A stretch of 9,747 nt of DNA from DATEJJ01 sp039649115. GTDB lineage: Bacteria; Actinomycetota; Actinomycetes; Mycobacteriales; Micromonosporaceae. The position numbers and the translations under genes are program-made. How positions within the stretch are numbered: position 1 is the first letter of the stretch; every line of letters starts with the position of its first letter. The notes beneath the pieces are model-generated. The model searched no databases, was not told where the DNA came from, and saw only the letters and a list, made by a program, of their open reading frames with translations. Below, piece by piece: positions 1-6,175 of this stretch. Location of the stretch: assembly GCA_039649115.1 (NCBI GenBank), contig JBBWZQ010000002.1, positions 1 through 9,747 on the forward strand, read 5' to 3'.

Positions 1-20
1 GATCCCATATACACAACATG

Positions 21-53
21 TCGGCCGCCCAGCCCCGTGGGGCGAGCGGCCGA
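21..53 (-). terminator. Strong hairpin, probable terminator of the small minus-strand gene
   Basis: An 8-bp perfect inverted repeat (TCGGCCGC at 21-28 and GCGGCCGA at 46-53) encloses a second GCCCC/GGGGC inverted repeat (32-36 and 39-43), giving a long GC-rich stem. On the minus strand it begins 22 nt after the stop codon of the candidate small gene at 76-195 and is followed by a T-rich stretch (positions 20 down to 6). There is no clean U-tract, which is usual for actinomycete terminators. It could also serve a plus-strand transcript entering from the left. Confidence 0.5.
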
Positions 54-75
54 CGCGCGAATCACCAGAGGTGGG

Positions 76-195
76 CTACCAGTTGAACACCTGCGTCCAT
101 GGATGACAGAGCATTGCGGAGATACTCATCGCCATGGGCGCATACAGCAAAGCCGCCGTCATCAGCGTGACGGCGGTGCGTCGACCTTTCTTCAC
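76..195 (-). CDS. Candidate small signal-peptide-like protein (39 aa), unknown
   Basis: I do not recognise a family. The frame opens with GTG at 195 and ends with TAG at 76-78. A GGAG Shine-Dalgarno (202-205) lies 6 nt upstream. The protein starts MKKGRR, followed by a hydrophobic stretch at about residues 8-29 (ending AMLC), then the short aromatic tail HPWTQVFNW. That is the shape of a Sec signal peptide or a single membrane helix with a very short exported end; cleavage after Ala27 would leave about 12 residues. There is no proper lipobox, because Leu29 rather than a small residue precedes Cys30. Third-position GC is about three quarters, higher than the surrounding intergenic DNA, and a strong hairpin follows the stop. 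It lies downstream of NLR-1 on the same strand with a gap of about 250 nt. It may be a secreted peptide, a small membrane protein, or a chance frame. Confidence 0.4.
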   Translation of the reverse strand: MKKGRRTAVTLMTAALLYAPMAMSISAMLCHPWTQVFNW

Positions 196-446
196 ACACA
201 GCTCCAAACAGCACCCGTTGCTCTTCGTAGCACTTGCTTCGTCGGTCCGTAATGGCAGGAACGGCTGCGTTGCAGCAGCGCTGAGCAGCCATCATAAGAT
301 GTAAGATCGACGATGGGAAGGTAAGAGCCGCAACGGCCTCATGTTACTGACTCGTAGCTCAAGGCGGGGTGACGTCCCGTGGCGCTTGTCCTATATGGCA
401 AGAGTATTGAGGGGTGGTCCAGGGCCGGCGAACGTGGCGTATCGGT
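196..446. other. Lower-GC intergenic stretch behind NLR-1
   Basis: About 250 nt between the NLR-1 stop and the small gene, visibly richer in A/T than the rest of the window. It contains a direct repeat TAAGAT at 295-300 and 302-307. On the minus strand there is a TATGAT hexamer (291-296) that resembles a -10 element for the small gene, but I see no convincing -35. I find no clear terminator hairpin directly after NLR-1 and no supportable gene here apart from the 39-residue frame. Confidence 0.4.
202..205 (-). promoter_or_regulatory. Ribosome binding site of the 39-aa small gene
   Basis: GGAG on the minus strand, 6 nt before the GTG at 195. It is the main reason for preferring this short frame over the longer antisense-like frame (295-62) that covers the same bases but has no ribosome binding site and poorer third-position GC. 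Confidence 0.35.
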
Positions 447-3056
447 TCAATGCTGGGGCGGAGCCAAAGCCTTCAACTGGGCGGCCGTCCGCACAGCCTC
501 GGGCGCCCCGATCCGCTGGTAGATCGCCAGCGCCTCGCGCAGCAGCGCGCCCGCGCCGTCCTGGTTCTCCTGCCGCAGCGCGCAGCGGGCCATGCCTTCG
601 AGGGCATGCGCTTCCTCCAGCGGGCTGTGTGCGGCGAGGGCGAGCCGCCGGGCGGCCTCATACTGCGTCATGGCCTGGGATGTGTCTCCCCACTGCAGGA
701 ACAGTGTCGCCCGGTGGTTCATGACCTCCGCCTGGCCCAGGCGGCTGCCGAGGCGCCTGTAGATCAGCAGGGCCTGCCGCAGGTCCCGGGCGGCCTCGGG
801 AAAGTCGCCGATCAGCCGTCTGACGACGCCGAGGTTCTCCAGCGCACCCGCCTGTCCGAGCTCGTGATCAAGATCATGATAGATGGTGTACGCCTCGCCC
901 GACGCCTCGACCGCTCCCGCATAGTCCTCGGTCATCCGCTGCACGATCCCGAGGTGTTTCAAGGTGTTCGCGACGCCCAGCCGGTCACCCAATTCCCGGT
1001 ACGTCGCCAGGGCATCCCGGAGTGCCTCGCTCGCTGCCTGGTAGTCCTCCGTCTGCCGGCGCACCGTGCCCAGGTAGAGGCGGGCATTTGCCTGACCAAG
1101 CCGGTAGCCCACTTCGCGGTACATGGCGAGGGCTTCCTGCAGGGTCCGGATCGCTCCCCGGTAGTCGTCGGTCATCTGGCGCACCACGCCCAGTCCCAAC
1201 AGCGCGTGTGCCTCGCCGAGGCGATCGCCCAACGACCGGTAGATGTCCAACGCCTCGCCGAGCGCCTCGGTCGCACCACCGTAGTCCTCGGTCAGCCAGC
1301 GAACCGTGGACAGGTTGTTGAGTGCCGGACCCGCTCCGACGCGGTCGTCCAGATCGCGGTAGATGTCGAGTGCGGCCTGCAACTTCTCCTCGGCCCCGGC
1401 GAGTTCGCTGGTCAGGCAGCCCAGCGCGGCAAGCTCGTTGAGGACGTCCGCCTCACCGAGTCGCGCCCCGAGTTCCCGGTAGATTGTCAGCGCCGCGTCG
1501 AGCGCCTGGCCGGCACCGGGGTAGTCGCCGGTCCGGCGGAGCAAGGCGCCAAGGTGCTGGAGCGCGTTCGCGCGACCAGCCCGGTCGCCCTGCCGCTCCG
1601 CCGCCAGCGCCGCGGCGCGGTGCAGGGCGATGACCTGGTGCCACGGTCCGGTGAGACCGAGATATGCGGCCAATGCCGCCGTCAACCCGACCAGGCGGGC
1701 GTACTCGCCGTGGGCGCCGGCGTATGCCGTGCAGGCGAGGATGTTGGCGAGCTCGGCGCGCATCCACCTCATGGCGTTTGCGGCGCCGGACACGTCCGGT
1801 ACCGCTGGGGGTGCACCGGCCGAGGGCGGGCGGGGGCGTACCGCGAAATGGCGGTCGGCGAGGCTGGCGACGTATTCGTAGTAGTCCAGTACCCGCCGGA
1901 CCGCTCGCTCCCGCTGGGCAGCGGGTTGCCTGGCGGCGAGGTTCCGGGTGTGGTCGCGGATGAGGTCGTGCATCCGGTACCGGCCGTGGTCGGGCTGGTT
2001 CACCAGATGATCGTCGTAGAGAGCGTCCAGGTGCCGTCGCGCGTCGGCGAGCGTGGTTCGGCAGAGCGCGGCCGCCGCGTACGCGTCGAGGTCGGCGCCC
2101 GGGTGCAGACCCAGGTCGCGGAAGAAGCGGCGCCGGGCGCCGGACAGCTTCCCCAGGGACAGGTCGAAGGCTGCGGCGACCGCGATGTCCTCGGCGTGCA
2201 TCTGGGCGAGCCGGTCCTGGGTCTCCGCGAGGTCGTTGACCAGGTTGGTGACCGTCCACAGTGGCTCCGGGCGCAGCTTGGCGGCGAGCAGCGAGATGGC
2301 CAGCGGCAGAAATCCGCACAGCCGCACCAGTTCCTCGACGGCACCTGGCTCGTCCCCGGTGGGGTCGCGGCCGGCCAACCGGACGAACAATGTGGCCGCC
2401 TGTTCGGGCGGCAGCGTGTCCAGCGGCAGCGCCAGCGCGGCGTGCCGCACGCGCAGCCCGGTCAGCCGGCGCCGGCTGGTGATGAGCACGAGGCTGCCGG
2501 CCGAGCCGGGGAGCAGCGGCTCAACCTGGCCGTGCTCGGCGGCGTTGTCCATGATGACGAGGAGCTTCTTGCCGGCCATCCGGGCCCGCCACAGCGCGGC
2601 CCGCGCGTCGAGACTCTGCGGAATCTGCGCGGGCGGGACCCCGTCGACGGACAGCAGCGCGTACAGGGCGTCGGCCGGGTCGACCGGCGTCTGGTTCGCG
2701 CTGTGCGCGTGCAGATCCAGGAACAGTTGACCGTCCGGAAACCGGTCCTTCAATTGATGCCCGACGTGTATCGCGAGAGCGGTCTTGCCGACGCCCGGCA
2801 TGCCGTCGATCGCGTGAATCGGGATGACCTCTCCCGCCCCCAGTGATTTGGTGACCGAACCGACCAGAGTGCGGATCTCGTCGCCCCGACCGGTGAAGGT
2901 GGCGGTACCGCGCGGCAACGTATTCGTGACCATCGGTGCCGCGGGCGACGGGCGATCATAGATGTACTGGTTGCCCGCGGCCTGGTAGATCCGCTGGCTG
3001 TCCTGGGCATGCAGATGTCTTTCCGCGTCGAGCGGACCGTTGGCGGACGCGGTCAT
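447..3056 (-). CDS. NLR-1: NB-ARC/TPR STAND NTPase with N-terminal YQxAGxQYI motif
   Basis: An 869-residue predicted ATP-dependent signalling switch. Residues 20-34 hold a short motif, core IYQAAGNQYIYD. The NB-ARC module follows: Walker A GMPGVGKTA (85-93), Walker B/kinase-2 LLVIMDN (165-171), RNBS-B-like LVLITSRRR (189-197), GFLPLA at the GLPLA position (248-253), and MHD (362-364) in the winged-helix region. From about residue 491 to 850 there are nine TPR-like units, each exactly 40 residues, mostly ending in YRELG or YRDLD. This matches the NB-ARC/TPR part of AfsR-type regulators but lacks their N-terminal DNA-binding SARP domain. In the family, the repeats sense a ligand and nucleotide exchange drives oligomerisation; which ligand is unknown. 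ATG at 3056 is the only plausible start and has a weak ribosome site (GGAAG 12 nt upstream). It is transcribed divergently from the effector/NLR-2 operon. Confidence 0.93.
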   Translation of the reverse strand: MTASANGPLDAERHLHAQDSQRIYQAAGNQYIYDRPSPAAPMVTNTLPRGTATFTGRGDEIRTLVGSVTKSLGAGEVIPIHAIDGMPGVGKTALAIHVGHQLKDRFPDGQLFLDLHAHSANQTPVDPADALYALLSVDGVPPAQIPQSLDARAALWRARMAGKKLLVIMDNAAEHGQVEPLLPGSAGSLVLITSRRRLTGLRVRHAALALPLDTLPPEQAATLFVRLAGRDPTGDEPGAVEELVRLCGFLPLAISLLAAKLRPEPLWTVTNLVNDLAETQDRLAQMHAEDIAVAAAFDLSLGKLSGARRRFFRDLGLHPGADLDAYAAAALCRTTLADARRHLDALYDDHLVNQPDHGRYRMHDLIRDHTRNLAARQPAAQRERAVRRVLDYYEYVASLADRHFAVRPRPPSAGAPPAVPDVSGAANAMRWMRAELANILACTAYAGAHGEYARLVGLTAALAAYLGLTGPWHQVIALHRAAALAAERQGDRAGRANALQHLGALLRRTGDYPGAGQALDAALTIYRELGARLGEADVLNELAALGCLTSELAGAEEKLQAALDIYRDLDDRVGAGPALNNLSTVRWLTEDYGGATEALGEALDIYRSLGDRLGEAHALLGLGVVRQMTDDYRGAIRTLQEALAMYREVGYRLGQANARLYLGTVRRQTEDYQAASEALRDALATYRELGDRLGVANTLKHLGIVQRMTEDYAGAVEASGEAYTIYHDLDHELGQAGALENLGVVRRLIGDFPEAARDLRQALLIYRRLGSRLGQAEVMNHRATLFLQWGDTSQAMTQYEAARRLALAAHSPLEEAHALEGMARCALRQENQDGAGALLREALAIYQRIGAPEAVRTAAQLKALAPPQH
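507..1586 (-). repeat. Nine TPR-like units with exact 120-bp (40-residue) period
   Basis: This is the C-terminal repeat array of NLR-1, residues 491-850. Unit boundaries fall at residues 530, 570, 610, 650, 690, 730, 770, 810 and 850 with no insertions or deletions. Most units begin (D/A/S)RLGxA and end YR(E/D/S/R)LG. Units 2-7 are the most alike; the last two have diverged at their ends. The regular period implies a continuous superhelix and an origin by tandem duplication. Confidence 0.8.
2955..2999 (-). other. Pair-B docking motif at the NLR-1 N-terminus
   Basis: Residues 20-34 of NLR-1. Aligned without gaps to residues 287-301 of the BTAD regulator, 9 of 15 positions are identical: Ser, Tyr, Gln, Ala, Gly, Gln, Tyr, Ile and Asp. 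The Gln/Gly/aromatic pattern resembles short amyloid-signalling (RHIM/BASS-like) motifs. A role in contact between the two proteins is inference. Confidence 0.6.
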
Positions 3057-3155
3057 GCTCTCGACCCGCTTCCGGTTCGGGCGGCGTGATCACCGTGGCG
3101 GCGTTCTTCTATTCACAGTAGAGGACCCGCGCGACACCTGGGTCTTGCTTGTATC

Positions 3156-3169
3156 GACTGACATCAGTC
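3156..3169. promoter_or_regulatory. Palindrome GACTGA-CA-TCAGTC, candidate operator
   Basis: A perfect 6-bp inverted repeat with a 2-nt centre, near the middle of the divergent control region. On the minus strand its right end overlaps TTGACT (3166-3171), which resembles a -35 hexamer facing NLR-1, although no good -10 follows at standard spacing. Its symmetry suits a dimeric DNA-binding protein; which one is unknown. Confidence 0.4.
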
Positions 3170-3204
3170 AATTCAGGCAATCAAACGCTTGTATTCCTGA
3201 ATTG
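3169..3204. promoter_or_regulatory. Nine-bp inverted repeat CAATTCAGG / CCTGAATTG, candidate operator
   Basis: Perfect inverted half-sites lie at 3169-3177 and 3196-3204, separated by 18 nt, and directly abut the palindrome at 3156-3169. The half-sites are A/T-rich in a GC-rich genome. The layout suits two half-sites for a cooperative or dimeric regulator placed to control both divergent transcripts. It could instead form a hairpin in a long leader of the effector mRNA. Confidence 0.4.
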
Positions 3205-3302
3205 CACCATCTGCATCGGTGGAACGGTTCTCCGCGCGCCTGCCTTAGACTGGTGCACGCCTGCCGCCGACAGGGCGCCGGCGGGCAACGGAAGGCCGGG
3301 AA

Positions 3303-3695
3303 ATGACTGACCCAGTGACGACCGCGATCGCCGTGGCGCTCGTGTCCAAGACCGTCGAAGAGCTGACCGAGTCGGGGAAGGCCGCGCTCGCGGCGCTGGG
3401 CCGGCTGGTGCGCCGCAAGCTGGGCGGCGCAGCGGAGTCACGGGCCCTGCTCGTCCGCGCCGAGGCGCATCCGGATGACGCCGCGCCGCGGCAGGCGCTG
3501 GCGGAGGCGCTCGGACAGGCCGCGCACGACGACCGCCAATTCGCCGAGGAACTGCACCGGCTCTGGTGGGACGTGCAGAACAGGAGCAATGCCGCAACCG
3601 GCGGCGGCGTCCTCAACACGGTGTCCGGAGACGTCGGCGGAAATGTCGTACAGGCGCGTGACGTCCGTGGCGGGATATCGTTCGGTCGCGCGTGA
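3303..3695 (+). CDS. Small Bell-like effector candidate with C-terminal amyloid-like motif
   Basis: A 130-residue protein. Residues about 3-92 form an all-helical domain starting DPVTTAIAVALVSKTVEELT, with a hydrophobic first helix, a basic segment RLVRRKL (34-40) and a conserved-looking end HRLWWD (85-90). A low-complexity Gly/Asn linker leads to a C-terminal motif (residues 105-127, core NVVQARDVRGGISF). This order matches the Bell-domain effectors of bacterial NLR/amyloid pairs, thought to resemble fungal HeLo and MLKL-type membrane-targeting domains. I assign that by layout and general resemblance, not by a search. GGAAGG (3290-3295) lies 7 nt before the ATG. The stop codon overlaps the GTG start of NLR-2 (GTGA), so the two are translated together, as expected for an effector and its trigger. 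A helical adaptor without pore activity is the main alternative. Confidence 0.8.
   Translation: MTDPVTTAIAVALVSKTVEELTESGKAALAALGRLVRRKLGGAAESRALLVRAEAHPDDAAPRQALAEALGQAAHDDRQFAEELHRLWWDVQNRSNAATGGGVLNTVSGDVGGNVVQARDVRGGISFGRA
3615..3683 (+). other. Pair-A amyloid-like motif, effector C-terminus
   Basis: Residues 105-127 of the 130-residue protein. Ungapped alignment with residues 19-41 of NLR-2 gives 10 identities in 23: Asn1, Gly5, Gly9, Val11, Gln13, Val17, Gly19, Gly20, Ile21 and Phe23. The core V-x-Q-x-x-x-V-x-G-G-I-x-F recalls the Gln/Gly core of RHIM and the BASS motifs of bacterial NLR pairs. Its position just before the C-terminus is typical of the effector half. Confidence 0.65.
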
Positions 3696-5836
3696 CGAAT
3701 ACCGGTGGCGCGATGGCGGAGGAGACCCGGCCCGGCGAGATCCACAATTCGCTGTACGGCGGGGCGACCGGATCCGTAGCGCAGGTGGGAACGGTACACG
3801 GGGGAATTCACTTCCACGATGTGGAGGTGGGCGGCGCGCCGCTTCGGGTGCCGCGCCAGTTGCCCGTACCCCCGGCGAATTTTGTCGGTCGCGGCACGGA
3901 ACTGGCCGAACTCGACAAGGCCGCGGCGAGGTGCGGCCTGATATTGATCACGGGTACCGCCGGCATCGGCAAATCGGCCCTCGTGCTGCACTGGGCGCGG
4001 CGGATCGAGGCCCGGTTTCCCGACGGCCAGTTGTACGCGAACCTGGGCGCGTTCGACCCGGCCGGTCCCACCGCGCCGGCGGAGATACTCGGGCTGTTCC
4101 TCCGCGCGCTCGGGGTGCCCGTTGACCGTGTGCCGCCACAAGTCGCCGAGCAGTCGGCCCTGTTCCGGTCCGTCACGGCCGACCGGAAGCTGTTGGTACT
4201 GCTGGACAACGCCGTCTCGGCGGCACAGGCCCGCCAGCTCCTGCCGGCCGGCCCCGGTTGTCTGGTGGTGGTGACCTCGCGATGGCGGCTGGCCGGGTTG
4301 ATCAGCGATGGCGCCAGATTCCTGGCGATCGAAGCGCTGGACGATCGGGCGGCCACGGAGCTGCTGTGCCGCACCGCCGGCGCGGCGCGGGTCGCCGCCG
4401 ACGCGACGGCCACCGCATCGCTGGTGCGGCTGTGCGCGGGGTTGCCGCTGGCGCTGTCCGTCACGGCGGCCCGGCTGGCCGCGCATCCACAGTGGACGGT
4501 ACGGCGGGTGGCGGCGGAGCTGGCCGATGAACAGGTACGACTGGCGAGGCTCTGCACCGGAGAGGACCAGTCCGTGCAGGCCACCTTCGATCTGTCCTAC
4601 CGTTCCCTGCCGCCGGACGTGGCGCGGTGCTACCGCGCGCTCGGGCTGCATCCGGGTACCCGGCCGAGCATCGCGGTCATCGCGGCGGCCCTGGGCACAC
4701 CACCCGAGCGTGCGGGCGAGTCGCTCGACACGTTGGTGGAGGCGAGCCTGCTGGACGACGTCAGCGACGACCGGTACCAGATGCACGACCTGGTCCGGTT
4801 GCACGCCCGCCAGCGGGCGCTGGACGACCCGGAACACGAGGTGCTCGCGGCCCGCATCGCCGGGTGGTACCTCGACGGTGCCCGTGCCGCCGGCGCGGTG
4901 CTGACCCCGTACCGGCGGGGCACGGACGCGGACCGTCGCGAGCCTGCGCCGGTACTGTTCGCCGACCGGGACAGCGCGCTGGAGTGGCTGGAGCGTGAGC
5001 GTACCAATCTGGTGGCGGCGGTTGTCGCGACAGCGGATCCGGCACCGGAGCTGTCCTGGCGTCTCGCCCATGCGATGTGGCCGCTGTTCCATCTGCGGCG
5101 CCACTACGCCGACCGGATGGTGGTCGAACGGGTGGCCGTGCGGTGCGCGCGGCAGTTGGGCAACGTCGACTACGAGGCGCGGGCACTGCGGCGCCTGGGT
5201 TTCGCCCACTTCGACACCGGTCAGGTCGACGAGGCTTCCCGGCTGTTCGAGGAGAGCCTGCGGTTGTGCCGGCGGTTGTCCAACCGGTACGGCGAGTCGG
5301 CCGCGCTGGGCGGCCTGGGGGTGGTCGCCATGGCGCAGCGGCGGTTCGCCGCCGCGGCCGGATACTTCGCCCAGAACCTGGCGGTCTGCCAGGCGCTGGG
5401 GCAGCGGCGGATGGCCGCGCTCGCGCTGTTCCGGCTCGGCAAGGTGAGCAACCGGAGCGGGCAGCCGGCGCGGGCGGTGGACCACCTGGCCCGTGCCGGC
5501 GAGATGTTCGCGGACCTCGACGCGTACAACCGGGCCCGGGTACGGGTGGAGCTGGGTCGGGGGCTGGCCGGCCTGGGTCTGTTCGAGGACGGCGCGCGGG
5601 AACTGGACGGGGCGCTGGCCGACATGCACCGGCTGGACTCGCCGAGCGGCCGGGCCCAGGTGCACCACGCGCTGGGCGAGCTGCGCCTCGCCGCCGGAGA
5701 TCCGGCCGGGGCGCGACCGTGGCTGGCCGAGGCGCTGCGCGTCTACGAGCAACTGGGCGATGTCGAGGCGGACGGGGTACGCGCGCTACTCGCATCGGTC
5801 CCACCGGCCGGGTCTGATCCGCAGCCGGCGGCGTGA
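3692..5836 (+). CDS. NLR-2: NB-ARC/TPR STAND NTPase with N-terminal amyloid-like motif
   Basis: A 714-residue predicted sensor/switch. Residues 19-41 carry the motif shared with the effector upstream (core SVAQVGTVHGGIHF). The NB-ARC follows: Walker A GTAGIGKSA (88-96), Walker B LLVLLDN (167-173), RNBS-B-like LVVVTSRWRL (191-200), GLPLAL (250-255) and MHD (364-366). Five 40-residue TPR-like units run from about 491 to 690. The GTG at 3692 overlaps the effector stop by 4 nt (GTGA), and translational coupling explains the lack of a ribosome site; ATG at 3713 is an in-frame alternative that would still keep the motif. By family analogy, TPR ligand binding would trigger NB-ARC oligomerisation, and clustered N-terminal motifs would template the effector tail. 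The ligand is unknown. The last 51 nt overlap the convergent gene at 5786-6175. The NB-ARC is close in layout to NLR-1, but the N-terminal motif and repeat number differ. Confidence 0.93.
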   Translation: MTNTGGAMAEETRPGEIHNSLYGGATGSVAQVGTVHGGIHFHDVEVGGAPLRVPRQLPVPPANFVGRGTELAELDKAAARCGLILITGTAGIGKSALVLHWARRIEARFPDGQLYANLGAFDPAGPTAPAEILGLFLRALGVPVDRVPPQVAEQSALFRSVTADRKLLVLLDNAVSAAQARQLLPAGPGCLVVVTSRWRLAGLISDGARFLAIEALDDRAATELLCRTAGAARVAADATATASLVRLCAGLPLALSVTAARLAAHPQWTVRRVAAELADEQVRLARLCTGEDQSVQATFDLSYRSLPPDVARCYRALGLHPGTRPSIAVIAAALGTPPERAGESLDTLVEASLLDDVSDDRYQMHDLVRLHARQRALDDPEHEVLAARIAGWYLDGARAAGAVLTPYRRGTDADRREPAPVLFADRDSALEWLERERTNLVAAVVATADPAPELSWRLAHAMWPLFHLRRHYADRMVVERVAVRCARQLGNVDYEARALRRLGFAHFDTGQVDEASRLFEESLRLCRRLSNRYGESAALGGLGVVAMAQRRFAAAAGYFAQNLAVCQALGQRRMAALALFRLGKVSNRSGQPARAVDHLARAGEMFADLDAYNRARVRVELGRGLAGLGLFEDGARELDGALADMHRLDSPSGRAQVHHALGELRLAAGDPAGARPWLAEALRVYEQLGDVEADGVRALLASVPPAGSDPQPAA
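3746..3814 (+). other. Pair-A amyloid-like motif, NLR-2 N-terminus
   Basis: Residues 19-41 of NLR-2, the partner of the motif at 3615-3683. It sits directly ahead of the NB-ARC domain, the position held by the receptor half in RHIM/BASS-type pairs. It contains the central Val-Ala-Gln-Val-Gly and the Gly-Gly-Ile-His-Phe end. Confidence 0.65.
4229..4319 (+). other. NB-ARC RNBS-B-like segment of NLR-2
   Basis: Codons around residues 180-209 of NLR-2. They include the LVVVTSRWRL motif that in NB-ARC proteins carries the sensor-1 arginine contacting the nucleotide gamma-phosphate. NLR-1 has the same element as LVLITSRRRL. Both proteins have Asp-Asn rather than Asp-Asp at the Walker B end, as is common in AfsR-like NB-ARC proteins, so I do not read it as inactivation. 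Confidence 0.5.
5191..5761 (+). repeat. Five 40-residue TPR-like units of NLR-2
   Basis: The C-terminal repeat array, roughly residues 491-690, with unit ends at residues 530, 570, 610, 650 and 690. The period is the same 40 residues as in NLR-1, but there are only five units and they are more diverged from one another. This is the presumed ligand-sensing part. Confidence 0.65.
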
Positions 5837-6175
5837 ACGCGGCCCGGTGCGGACGATCACGCCGTCCAGCGCCTCGACCGGGTTGCCGGCCGCGAGCCAG
5901 TAGTGCAGGAACGCCACGAGCGGCCGGCCGCCGGCGCTGACCGACACCAGCCGCCCGTCGCGCAGCCCCAGCACGCTGCCGCCGCTGCCGGACTCCACCA
6001 CCGCGAGGGCCAACCCCGGGTACGTCGCCATCATCCGGGAGATCCATTGCGGTGCCGGGCAGGGCAGCCGCGCGCGGCCGCAGACGATGATGTCGGCGAC
6101 CGCCAGCCATGGCCGGGAGTACCGTTCGTCGACGTCCGCGATCACACAGGCGTCCACCATCGCAGCCGCTTTCAT
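5786..6175 (-). CDS. Small conserved-type partner protein of the GT-B gene (129 aa)
   Basis: A function cannot be assigned. It is a 129-residue mixed alpha/beta-looking protein with no signal peptide or membrane helix. It has a segment VADIIVCGRARLP (26-38), a central IxxMMATYPGLALAVVESG (45-63) and a strongly basic end (RSRRRLRIRPGR, 113-124). Its ATG at 6175 overlaps the TGA of the upstream gene in an ATGA arrangement, so the two are translationally coupled and probably act together. I recall similar small partners beside GT-B-like genes in other actinomycetes, but could not check this. The stop (TAG, 5786-5788) lies 51 nt inside the 3' end of NLR-2 on the other strand, so the two convergent transcripts overlap and no separate terminator fits between them. 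Confidence 0.75.
   Translation of the reverse strand: MKAAAMVDACVIADVDERYSRPWLAVADIIVCGRARLPCPAPQWISRMMATYPGLALAVVESGSGGSVLGLRDGRLVSVSAGGRPLVAFLHYWLAAGNPVEALDGVIVRTGPRSRRRLRIRPGRWDRCE

Larger units (their letters stand above)
3057..3302. promoter_or_regulatory. Divergent control region between NLR-1 and the effector/NLR-2 operon
   Basis: A 246-nt gap between two divergent start codons must hold both promoters. Its centre (about 3110-3215) is clearly richer in A/T than the flanking genes and contains two perfect inverted repeats, listed separately. A minus-strand TACTGT near 3117-3122 and a plus-strand TTAGAC at 3245-3250 could be -10 elements, but neither has a convincing -35, so I do not place the promoters. 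Confidence 0.6.

Noticed and set aside
78..100. Similarity of HPWTQVFNW in the small peptide to the PWTQ segment of haemoglobin beta
   Set aside because: A four-residue coincidence with no structural context.
62..295. A 77-codon minus-strand frame and a 71-codon plus-strand frame (37-252) at the left edge
   Set aside because: Neither has a ribosome site, and third-position GC is poor. The frame at 76-195 on the minus strand is better supported on both counts.
414..2846. An 810-codon open frame on the plus strand opposite NLR-1
   Set aside because: It is the antisense shadow of a high-GC gene: no family motifs, no ribosome site, and the opposite strand carries full NB-ARC motifs and TPR units.
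3245..5752. An 835-codon open frame on the minus strand opposite the effector and NLR-2
   Set aside because: Low-complexity Arg/Pro/Gln-rich translation without domains; it crosses the intergenic region and both real genes, as expected of an antisense frame.
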